A stretch of 6,424 nt of DNA from OCS116 cluster bacterium (GCA_002402005.2 NVUS02000023.1:1-6424); one strand, 5' to 3'; shown: positions 1-6,303, counted from the first letter of the stretch. Made by a program: numbers and translations. Notes: generated by a model not told the origin, from the letters alone.

Positions 1-204
1 ATGGATTCAGTCTATGTGATGACCTCAGGCGGACCTGGCACAGCCACCGAAACCTCATCATATTATATATACATTCGTGGGTTGCGAGAGTTTCAGATTG
101 GTTATTCATCTGCTTTATCACTCACCTATTTAATCATCATGATCATAAGTTTAACCCTCATCGCCAAAGTGCTGATGCGTGTCATGATTGGAAAAGAGGC
201 CTAA
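1..204 (+). CDS. ABC sugar/polyol transporter, MalF-type permease, C-terminal fragment
   Basis: This is the last 67 residues of an inner-membrane permease subunit of a carbohydrate-type ABC importer (binding-protein-dependent transport family, MalF/UgpA-like). The fragment opens with DSVYVMTSGGPGTATET, which matches the conserved loop 'fDxvyvlTxGGPxxaTet' found near the end of MalF-type permeases. This is followed by YIYIRGL, then IGYSSALS and a final hydrophobic helix at about residues 38-60 ending in KVLMRVMIGKEA. The family is normally about 290-320 residues with six membrane helices, so most of the protein, including the EAA loop that docks on the ATPase, lies to the left of the window. 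The ATG at position 1 is therefore an internal Met, not a start. The stop is followed one base later by the next permease gene, so the two are one transcription unit and should form the membrane heterodimer of one importer. Family assignment is firm; substrate is unknown. Confidence 0.9.
   Translation: MDSVYVMTSGGPGTATETSSYYIYIRGLREFQIGYSSALSLTYLIIMIISLTLIAKVLMRVMIGKEA
192..199 (+). promoter_or_regulatory. Ribosome binding site that decides the start of the second permease
   Basis: The purine run AAAAGAGG sits inside the last codons of the upstream permease and 6 nt before ATG 206. An in-frame TTG at 188 would place this site inside the coding region, so ATG 206 is preferred. The arrangement suggests translational coupling of the two permeases. 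Confidence 0.6.
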
Positions 205-205
205 T

Positions 206-1051
206 ATGTTTCGTTTTTATAAAATATTAAAACATCTTTGTTTGCTGCTTTGGTCAGCCTTTGTGGTGTTTCCATTTCTTTGGTCATTGTCCACTTCATT
301 TAAAGATGCCAATGCAATAACGGGTGGTGCAACTTACATTCCATGGTTGGAATATGCACCTTCAATGCAGGGTTGGGCATCATTGTTTACCGACAATGAG
401 CAAGGCATTAACATTGCTGGCCCGTTTGTTGATAGCGCCTTAGTGACTATTTTAGCTAGCTTGGTAAGCCTAATATTAGGCACTTTGGCTGCTTATGGTT
501 TGTCGCGTTTCGAATATCGCATGGGTTTTATTAAAAATTCAGACATCACTTTCTTTTTCATTTCGCAACGCATCATGCCGCCTATTGTTTTAGCCATTCC
601 ATTCTTTTTAATGCTCAAACAATTGGATTTATTGGACACAGTTGCAGGGTTGGTTTTGGTCTATACAGCTTTGCTTATGCCCATCGCTGTTTGGGTGATG
701 ATCGATTTTTTCAATGGCATACCCAAAGAATTAGATGAAATGGCGATGATTGATGGTTGCTCACCGATTGAGGCATTCTTCAGAGTGGTATTGCCCAATT
801 CCATTCCAGGCTTAGTGGTTGCTGGCATGTTCTGTGTGATATTTGGTTGGAATGATTTCTTTTTCGCTTTTACTTTAACCTTCACCCAAACGCAACTCCT
901 ACCCGTTGCCATTGTTTCACTCAATTCTTCGGTCACGCCATGGTGGAGCTTATCGGCATTTGCCCTCATTTCTATAGCGCCATTGGTGGTCATCGCATTC
1001 ATTGTCGAAAAATTCATGTCAAAGGGTTCTCTTTCAGGAGCCATAAGGTAA
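206..1051 (+). CDS. ABC sugar/polyol transporter, MalG-type permease
   Basis: This is a 281-residue inner-membrane permease, full length for the MalG/UgpE group, pairing with the upstream MalF-type subunit. Hydrophobic segments lie at about residues 11-30, 75-98, 117-137, 145-168, 199-222 and 252-270, giving the expected six helices. The cytoplasmic EAA loop that contacts the ATPases is clear at about 175-197: KELDEMAMIDGCS followed by FFRVVLP, equivalent to the consensus EAAxxDGA...F..i.LP. Met replaces the first Ala and Cys the last Ala. The N-terminal WSLSTSFK and C-terminal KGSLSGAIR are also typical of the family. The start ATG has a good upstream purine-rich site; an in-frame TTG at 188 would add six residues and is less likely. 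The next gene begins 4 nt after the stop. The segment SQRIMPPIVLAIPFF resembles polyol/sugar permeases generally and does not fix the substrate. Confidence 0.93.
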   Translation: MFRFYKILKHLCLLLWSAFVVFPFLWSLSTSFKDANAITGGATYIPWLEYAPSMQGWASLFTDNEQGINIAGPFVDSALVTILASLVSLILGTLAAYGLSRFEYRMGFIKNSDITFFFISQRIMPPIVLAIPFFLMLKQLDLLDTVAGLVLVYTALLMPIAVWVMIDFFNGIPKELDEMAMIDGCSPIEAFFRVVLPNSIPGLVVAGMFCVIFGWNDFFFAFTLTFTQTQLLPVAIVSLNSSVTPWWSLSAFALISIAPLVVIAFIVEKFMSKGSLSGAIR

Positions 1052-1055
1052 TTAT

Positions 1056-2108
1056 ATGCTTTCGTTAAAAAATATATCTATTGAACATCCCAAAACACCT
1101 TTATTTAACATTTCCTACAATTTCGAAGCTGGAAAATTCTATTGTATTCTTGGCCGCACGGGCGCAGGAAAAACCGAAATATTACGGGCGTTAATGGGGC
1201 TAGAACAACTTTCAAATGGCGAGATCACCCTAGATGATGAAAATATATCTAACCGCGTCATTTGGAAGCGAAATATGGCTCTTGTCTATCAGCAGTTTAT
1301 TAATTACCCGCATTTAAATGTGTTGGATAACGTGATTTTCCCTCTATTACGTCAAAAGATTAAAAAATCTGTAGCGCGTCAAAAAGCCATCTCGATGCTC
1401 GAATTAGTTGGCTTAAGTGAACTAGCTGATCGCAAGCCCTCACAACTTTCTGGCGGGCAACAACAACGTGTCGCATTAGCCAGAGCTTTGGTCAAAGACG
1501 CGCGAATTTTAATGATGGATGAGCCATTGGTGAATTTGGACTATAAATTGCGTGAACAATTGCGCGAAGAATTTCCCAAACTCATTCATCAAAGCCCAGA
1601 CAGTGTCATTCTCTACACCACCACTGAGCCAAAGGAAGCCATGCAATTGGCCGATGAATTGCTTATTATTGATAATGGGCAGATTGCAGGTCATGGCAAA
1701 CCGCATGATTTGTTTGAAAACCCGCCCAATCTAGCTGTAGCAAAAGTGATTAGCGACCCACCCATTTCATTTGTCAAAGGGCATATTGAGAACGGAAAGC
1801 TTATTGGCAGTGACGGTACAATTTTGCAGCAATCTGGTCTGCAACATATCGCCAATGGTGAAGTGCAGGTGGGTTTGCGACCAGATGCATTGTCATTGGG
1901 TGGTGAGTTAACCTCGCGTGTAGTGCTAACCGAAATCAATGGCTCCGAAACCATCGTGCATTTAAATTTTTCCTTTGGTCAAGCCGTGATGCTACTCGAT
2001 GGTATCCATATGTTTGAAGCCGATCAAAAAATCAACGTGTCATTGGACACGAATACCATAATGTTGTTCAGCCTTGACGGTCAGAACATCACAAAAGAAA
2101 GCAATTAG
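1056..2108 (+). CDS. ABC transporter ATP-binding protein, GlpS-like (degenerate H-loop)
   Basis: This 350-residue cytoplasmic ATPase of a carbohydrate importer belongs to the MalK/UgpC group and is closest in motifs to GlpS of rhizobial glycerol transporters. Visible motifs are Walker A GRTGAGKT (33-40), Q-loop VYQQ (Q79), signature LSGGQQQR (131-138), Walker B ILMMDEP (151-157, Glu156 retained) and D-loop NLD (160-162). The switch region reads YTTTEPKEAM (187-196), where relatives have YVTHDQxEAM, so the catalytic H-loop His is Thr190. From memory, a 'TTEP' switch is shared by GlpS proteins, so this is a family trait rather than an error. The usual A-loop aromatic before Walker A is also not evident (HPK at 11-13). 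Residues from about 235 form the MalK-type C-terminal regulatory/TOBE region with VGLRPDALSL (273-282). It is very likely the partner of the next ATPase gene, which starts one base after its stop. A modest AAGG site precedes ATG 1056. Confidence 0.9.
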   Translation: MLSLKNISIEHPKTPLFNISYNFEAGKFYCILGRTGAGKTEILRALMGLEQLSNGEITLDDENISNRVIWKRNMALVYQQFINYPHLNVLDNVIFPLLRQKIKKSVARQKAISMLELVGLSELADRKPSQLSGGQQQRVALARALVKDARILMMDEPLVNLDYKLREQLREEFPKLIHQSPDSVILYTTTEPKEAMQLADELLIIDNGQIAGHGKPHDLFENPPNLAVAKVISDPPISFVKGHIENGKLIGSDGTILQQSGLQHIANGEVQVGLRPDALSLGGELTSRVVLTEINGSETIVHLNFSFGQAVMLLDGIHMFEADQKINVSLDTNTIMLFSLDGQNITKESN

Positions 2109-2109
2109 A

Positions 2110-3198
2110 ATGGCCGAAATTCGTTTAAAAAACCTTGCTCATTCATATAACCCAGCACATCAAACCGAACAAGATTATGCATTAAAACCATTAGACTTAA
2201 CCTGGGAAGACGGCAAGACCTACGCGTTGTTAGGGCCATCAGGTTGTGGCAAAACCACCATGCTGAATATCATTTCAGGTCTTGTGAAGCCCAGCGAAGG
2301 TCAATTGTTATTTGATGGCCAAGATGTAACATCGGCACCAACCTCAAAACGTAACATTGCCCAGGTTTTTCAATTCCCTGTCATTTACAACACTATGAGC
2401 GTGGCACAAAATTTGGCGTTTCCTTTGGTATGTCGAAAATATTCGGACAAAGACATAAAATTTCAAGTCGATAAAGTTGCCGATCTACTTGACCTAACTG
2501 AATATTTGCCAATGGCGGCCAAAAAATTAACAGCTGATCAAAAACAATTAATCTCGTTAGGGCGAGGTCTGGTGCGCGAGGATGTCAATGCCATTCTATT
2601 GGACGAGCCACTCACGGTAATTGATCCACAAATGAAATTTGAGTTACGCAGAAAATTACGCGAAATCAACAAACGATCTGGCATCACCATGGTTTTGGTC
2701 ACCCATGACCAGAATGAGGCGATGACATTTGCCGATGAAGTTGTGGTTATGCAAGACGGGCGGGTTATGCAATCAGGCACACCCGAAATCTTGTTTGAGC
2801 AGCCCCAAAATACCTTTGTTGGGTATTTTATTGGCTCGCCACCAATGAATTTTTTACCACTTAAAAATGACAATGGAATATTGACTTGCGACCACACCGG
2901 TTTTTCTCAAAAAATGGACAAGTTGCCTTCAAAAGATCAATACTCATTAGGCATCAGGCCTGAATATCTAAAAATCACCGAGCAACAAAATGCATCTTTT
3001 GGCATCGCTAAAATCATTCAGATTGATGACATTGGCATTGATGGCATTATTACCCTTAGCTTTGAAGATGGTCCCCACATTAAATTAAAAACACGAGATC
3101 ATAAGTCCCTACATCTGAATGGCATTGTCGGCCTTTCAATGCCTCCAAACAAATCTCTAATTTACCAGAATAACAATCTAATAAGCTCAAATATTTAA
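2110..3198 (+). CDS. ABC transporter ATP-binding protein, GlpT-like (degenerate signature motif)
   Basis: This 362-residue second ATPase of the importer is closest in motifs to GlpT of rhizobial glycerol transporters. Motifs are an A-loop aromatic Tyr13, Walker A GPSGCGKT (42-49), Q-loop AQVFQFP (Q88), Walker B AILLDEP (161-167, Glu166) and H-loop VTHDQNEAM with His199. The signature that should read LSGGQ is LTADQKQ (140-146), followed by LISLGRGLVRED. As I recall, 'LTADxKQ...LGRGLVR' is characteristic of GlpT-type ATPases. A C-terminal MalK-type regulatory/TOBE region follows, with YSLGIRPEYLKI (residues 279-290). ATG 2110 is chosen because it matches the family N-terminus (MAEIRLKNLAHSY) and lies one base after the upstream stop. 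An in-frame TTG at 2074 would overlap the previous gene. No strong Shine-Dalgarno is visible (only AAAGAAAG upstream), which suggests translational coupling. The protein probably forms a heterodimer with the preceding ATPase. Confidence 0.9.
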   Translation: MAEIRLKNLAHSYNPAHQTEQDYALKPLDLTWEDGKTYALLGPSGCGKTTMLNIISGLVKPSEGQLLFDGQDVTSAPTSKRNIAQVFQFPVIYNTMSVAQNLAFPLVCRKYSDKDIKFQVDKVADLLDLTEYLPMAAKKLTADQKQLISLGRGLVREDVNAILLDEPLTVIDPQMKFELRRKLREINKRSGITMVLVTHDQNEAMTFADEVVVMQDGRVMQSGTPEILFEQPQNTFVGYFIGSPPMNFLPLKNDNGILTCDHTGFSQKMDKLPSKDQYSLGIRPEYLKITEQQNASFGIAKIIQIDDIGIDGIITLSFEDGPHIKLKTRDHKSLHLNGIVGLSMPPNKSLIYQNNNLISSNI

Positions 3199-3220
3199 TT
3201 TAATTTTTATTGGAGGTCTA

Positions 3221-5221
3221 ATGTTGAACCAATTTTCAAGCTTAATCAATCAAATATCAGTCAAAACTCAAGTCATCTCAATCACTATATTGAGTCTATT
3301 CGGCATTGGTGCCATTTTCATAGGCTCATACTATACTGCTGATTTAGTCGAAGCCGCGACAAATTATAGCATTGCGGCAACAGATAAAGCAAATTCCCTT
3401 GGCGAGATCGATAAATTAGGATTAGAATTGCGTAGCAGTGAAAAAGATTATATTGCACACGCTGATGGTAAAAGCATAACTCAATTCACTCAAGCATTTC
3501 AAACTGCCAATATTATAATTAAAACACTTAAAAATGAAATTGTTGATACAAATAACCAACAAACATTGTCAAAAATTTACAATGGATTTCAACTATATTC
3601 AAAGCAATTTGATGAAATAAAACGCTTAAAACAAGGTTTAGGAATAGATGAAAATAACGGACATTTAGGCAAACTCAATAATTCTATTGCTTCACTAGAT
3701 AATGTAATTTTAGCTATGAAAAAGAAAATGTTCGAGCCAACTAAGTTAGATGCCGTTAATCTTGAACTTTATTCCTTGCGCTTACATCAGAAAGATTTCA
3801 TCTCAAGTGACAATGCTAAATATATAAAATTATATGAAATAGGTTTAAAAAAGCTAGATAAAATAGTTGCAGAAACTTTTATAAGTGAAGAGCAAAAAAC
3901 GACATTAATATCTTCAATCGGAGGCTATAAAAAAACATTTCAAATTTGGAGCGAGGCGCGAGAAATATACAATCAAGAGGTCTCTAAACTGAGCGTCATC
4001 TATTTAGAATTTGCACCCAAGATTGAGCAGTTAATTGCAGTCTATTCAATCGTCAGTCAGTCGGCCACAACCCAACGGCTTTCAACAAAAGATTCTTCAA
4101 ATTATATATTGGCAATGATATCGCTTGTCATTGGTTTTTTAATTGCATTTGTTAGTTTTTTAATAGCAACTAACATCGCACAAAGGATCAAACAGTTAAA
4201 TCTACGCATGCAAAGTCTTGCGGCTGGTGACACCGGTGGTAAAATACCAAATATAGATTTTAAAAACGAGTTGGGCGATATGGCAAGATCTCTTTTGGTT
4301 TTTAAAGACAATATCTTAGCTCGTATTCAATCTGAAATAGAGAAAGAAAAACAGAATGGCGAAGAATTACGCAAGGTAAAATATATTGCAGGTCTAATCG
4401 ATGGTTTCCAGAAAAATTCCACACAAAGTATAGACAATGTTCAACAATCCTCCAGACGTCTTGAAGAAGTCTCAAAAAGCTTGAATGATACTGCCATTAA
4501 CATGCAAACACAGAGCCAATTTGTAACCGAAAATGTTCAAAACACTTCGGCTAATGTAATAAGTGCAGCTTCTGCTGCAGAGGAAATGGCGGTTTCAATA
4601 AGCGAAATAGCCGAACAAGCTTCACTTTCTACAGATATCGCTGAGGAGGCGAGGGTTAAAACAAATGCTACAGTCTCCGTTATCAATACATTATCATCAA
4701 GCGCAAAACATATTGAAGCTGTAGTGAAGTTGATTGAGGAGATTGCTGAACAAACTAATTTATTGGCATTGAACGCAACAATTGAAGCAGCGCGCGCGGG
4801 TGATGCCGGTAAAGGTTTTGCGGTTGTAGCCAACGAAGTGAAAAGCCTCGCGAGCCAAACCGCAAAAGCAACAGAAGAAATTGCCGAGCGCGTGAATGCC
4901 ATTCAAGCCGACAGCATAAAAGCCAACGACGCTATTGTTGAGGTTGAATCTATCATTACAAAACTGTCGGATACTTCTCTTGGAGTTGCAACTGCAGTTG
5001 AAGAGCAGAGTGCGGCAACCAATGAAATCGCTGCCAATGTAAATAATGCGTCTACACTATCTTCAAAAAGCGCAGAATCAATGAATGTGGTTGAAGATTC
5101 AATTCGTGAGACGAAATCTGTGTCTAACAATGTCTATGGTCTAGCAAATGACTTAAACAGTCAAATCGCCAAACTTCAAAGTGAGATTTCTGAGTTTTTA
5201 AAAGGCGTCAAAACAAATTAA
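3221..5221 (+). CDS. Methyl-accepting chemotaxis protein with HBM-like sensor domain
   Basis: This is a 666-residue transmembrane chemoreceptor that would control CheA kinase at the inner membrane. Order of parts: short cytoplasmic N-terminus; TM1 about 19-41; periplasmic all-helical sensor about 42-293; TM2 about 294-317; HAMP about 316-370; then the coiled-coil signalling domain. The signalling tip is unmistakable at 506-545, including EQTNLLALNATIEAARAG and GKGFAVVANEVKSLA. The sensor carries two similarly spaced motifs, LELRSSEKDYI (68-78) and LYSLRLHQKDFI (183-194). Both fit the Arg...(E/Q)KDF/Y pattern of helical bimodular (HBM) sensors such as McpS of Pseudomonas putida, which binds small organic acids. 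The ligand here cannot be predicted. There is no C-terminal NWETF-type pentapeptide (it ends FLKGVKTN). GGAGG at 3212-3216 precedes the ATG by 4 nt. Only 22 nt separate the gene from the ATPase upstream, so it is probably read from the transporter transcript. The sensor half is notably AT-rich. Confidence 0.95.
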   Translation: MLNQFSSLINQISVKTQVISITILSLFGIGAIFIGSYYTADLVEAATNYSIAATDKANSLGEIDKLGLELRSSEKDYIAHADGKSITQFTQAFQTANIIIKTLKNEIVDTNNQQTLSKIYNGFQLYSKQFDEIKRLKQGLGIDENNGHLGKLNNSIASLDNVILAMKKKMFEPTKLDAVNLELYSLRLHQKDFISSDNAKYIKLYEIGLKKLDKIVAETFISEEQKTTLISSIGGYKKTFQIWSEAREIYNQEVSKLSVIYLEFAPKIEQLIAVYSIVSQSATTQRLSTKDSSNYILAMISLVIGFLIAFVSFLIATNIAQRIKQLNLRMQSLAAGDTGGKIPNIDFKNELGDMARSLLVFKDNILARIQSEIEKEKQNGEELRKVKYIAGLIDGFQKNSTQSIDNVQQSSRRLEEVSKSLNDTAINMQTQSQFVTENVQNTSANVISAASAAEEMAVSISEIAEQASLSTDIAEEARVKTNATVSVINTLSSSAKHIEAVVKLIEEIAEQTNLLALNATIEAARAGDAGKGFAVVANEVKSLASQTAKATEEIAERVNAIQADSIKANDAIVEVESIITKLSDTSLGVATAVEEQSAATNEIAANVNNASTLSSKSAESMNVVEDSIRETKSVSNNVYGLANDLNSQIAKLQSEISEFLKGVKTN

Positions 5222-5251
5222 AATATCACTTTTCAATGCGTATGAAATAAA

Positions 5252-5279
5252 GGGTGGTGTGAGGAGAAACGCACCACCC
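5252..5279 (-). terminator. Hairpin terminator between convergent genes
   Basis: GGGTGGTG (5252-5259) pairs perfectly with CACCACCC (5272-5279). The stem can extend by a G-T pair and a G-C pair, leaving a loop of about 8 nt. Read on the minus strand, the stem is followed by TTTATTTCATA, a moderately U-rich tail, so it best serves the HbpS-like gene whose stop is at 5298. On the plus strand the following bases are AAATAACCAGT, so any termination of the chemoreceptor transcript here would be less canonical. The position between two converging stops supports a terminator role. Confidence 0.7.
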
Positions 5280-5297
5280 AAATAACCAGTAAGAAAA

Positions 5298-5822
5298 TTA
5301 TTTCAGCAGTGCATCAACAGCTTTAATAGCCGCCGCCGCACACTGTTCATCTTCGCCACCACTTGCTCCACTAACACCTATGCCGCCAATGGGCGTATCG
5401 CCAACACGAATTGGCAAACCACCAGGGAAGGTAATCAAGCCTGGCACGTGAGCCAAACCAGGTTCTTTAGCACCCTCACCATTCAATTCAGGGCCGTGTG
5501 AAACAGTTTCGAAAACTCGAGTCGGGTTGTTGAACAATGCTGCGGTTCTGGCTTTGTTAATCGCAATGAGATCACATGCCTTGCAAGCACCATCTTGACG
5601 ATTAATTAAAATATTATTTCCTCCATCATCGACAATCGCTATGTTAATTGGTTTGTAGCCATTTTCCTGTTGATGGGCTATGCAAGCATTGGCCATTTTT
5701 TGTGCAACCTCTAAAGATAGGACAGGCTTAGTTTCTAAAGCATTGGCTGTCGAAGCGCAGATTATAATTATTGCAGTAAGCACAATTTTATTTTTAGTTG
5801 TTTTCTTAAGTATATTCTTCAT
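5298..5822 (-). CDS. Exported HbpS/GlcG-family (DUF336) heme-binding-like protein
   Basis: This 174-residue protein has a Sec signal peptide: basic start MKNILKKTTKNK, hydrophobic core about 13-22, and a probable cleavage after STANA (Ala28). The mature part is a compact HbpS/GlcG-type domain. Motifs are IAIVDDGGNNILINRQDGA (61-79), INKARTAALFNNPT (88-101) and the C-terminal FPGGLPIRVGDTPIGGIGVS (132-151) followed by GASGGEDEQCAAAAIKAV. Relatives include Streptomyces HbpS, a secreted heme-binding protein, and GlcG of glycolate operons. Many members have no proven function, so heme binding is an inference. It has a CKAC pair (80-83) directly after the conserved DGA, plus Cys47 and Cys161, which could form disulfides in the periplasm. 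ATG 5822 is chosen for its strong GGAGGA site and because it begins the signal peptide; a longer in-frame start (GTG 5993) would bury that peptide. The gene converges on the chemoreceptor, so it is not part of the transporter operon. Confidence 0.9.
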   Translation of the reverse strand: MKNILKKTTKNKIVLTAIIIICASTANALETKPVLSLEVAQKMANACIAHQQENGYKPINIAIVDDGGNNILINRQDGACKACDLIAINKARTAALFNNPTRVFETVSHGPELNGEGAKEPGLAHVPGLITFPGGLPIRVGDTPIGGIGVSGASGGEDEQCAAAAIKAVDALLK

Positions 5823-5827
5823 ATTAT

Positions 5828-5833
5828 TCCTCC
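5828..5833 (-). promoter_or_regulatory. Strong ribosome binding site of the HbpS-like gene
   Basis: On the minus strand GGAGGA lies 5 nt before ATG 5822. This strong site decides the start in favour of the signal-peptide Met over upstream in-frame alternatives at 5993 (GTG) and 5888 (ATG). Confidence 0.8.
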
Positions 5834-5960
5834 ATGAATAATTTTGGTATTTTATTTGCTGTTTTTGCGAACTAACGATGGAACACATCAAAGAACGCAC
5901 TGAATAGATGTTTCCTGAACCTCCTTTTCTGTTAGTCTGAATTGAAAAATGAAGATAAAG

Positions 5961-5966
5961 TGTCAA
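5961..5966 (-). promoter_or_regulatory. Possible -35 element for the HbpS-like gene
   Basis: A perfect TTGACA on the minus strand lies about 140 nt upstream of ATG 5822. No good -10 element is found 16-18 nt downstream; the candidates there, such as AATTCA, are poor. It remains a tentative promoter half-site. Confidence 0.25.
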
Positions 5967-6248
5967 GAGGTATATGACGGAAATATCACTCACATTCCGA
6001 GCACCAAATCTAACTAATGAAGCTCGATTTATAGTTCAAACTTAGCAATATATAATTCTATATGCTATGATGCTGTGCGTTCGTTTTTTGACATGGTGTG
6101 ATGTTTTGATGTTCATTATTAAACAGATGTCATTAGATTTCAGTAGTCTTATAGCGGGGCATGCCGAGAAGTGACTAATTCTCTAGAATTTAAAAATAAA
6201 ACCAAGATTTGAAAAAAATATGTGACCAGTATTTACTGCTGTGATCAC

Positions 6249-6296
6249 TACAATGATTTTAATACATTGGTTAAATTAAATTATTTTTTCATTGTA
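6249..6296. repeat. Inverted repeat with 8-bp perfect arms
   Basis: TACAATGA (6249-6256) and TCATTGTA (6289-6296) are exact reverse complements separated by 32 nt of very AT-rich sequence. A further CATTG occurs at 6265-6269. The left arm directly follows the palindrome GTGATCAC (6241-6248). It could be paired operator half-sites, or a weak transcription end for a minus-strand gene ending at 6304. Neither role is proven. Confidence 0.35.
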
Positions 6297-6303
6297 AATA
6301 GGC

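Larger units (their letters stand above)
5823..6303. other. Intergenic region with no convincing gene
   Basis: About 480 nt of AT-rich sequence with stops in all frames and no open frame that looks coding. It holds the leader of the HbpS-like gene, an orphan Shine-Dalgarno-like sequence (5920-5928, minus), a TATAAT at 6051-6056 (plus) without a good -35, TTGACA at 6088-6093 (plus) without a good -10, and several short inverted repeats between 6158 and 6296. A 36-codon frame at 6067-6174 has no ribosome binding site. No tRNA-like or recognised regulatory RNA fold was seen by eye. Confidence 0.5.

Noticed and set aside
1..3. ATG at position 1 as the true start of the first permease
   Set aside because: The 67 residues match only the C-terminal loop and last helix of MalF-type permeases; the gene must begin before the window.
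188..205. TTG 188 as start of the second permease
   Set aside because: It overlaps the previous gene and would put the AAAAGAGG site inside the coding region; ATG 206 is well placed after that site.
2074..2109. TTG 2074 as start of the second ATPase
   Set aside because: The extra residues do not resemble the family N-terminus, which begins exactly at ATG 2110.
4102..5130. Open frames on the minus strand opposite the chemoreceptor (4102-4311, 4537-4902, 4903-5130)
   Set aside because: Low-complexity Ala/Ser-rich shadows of the receptor's coiled coil, with no family features. The minus-strand frames under the transporter genes were rejected on the same grounds.
5574..5585. CKAC in the HbpS-like protein as a cytochrome c type heme attachment site
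   Set aside because: The motif would need CxxCH; here Asp follows the second Cys, so covalent heme attachment is not supported.
5823..5993. Longer N-terminus (from GTG 5993) for the HbpS-like protein
   Set aside because: It would bury a clear signal peptide and ignore the strong GGAGGA site before ATG 5822.
6067..6174. 36-codon plus-strand frame after a TATAAT
   Set aside because: No ribosome binding site, no recognisable motif, and a length expected by chance, although a leaderless start cannot be excluded.
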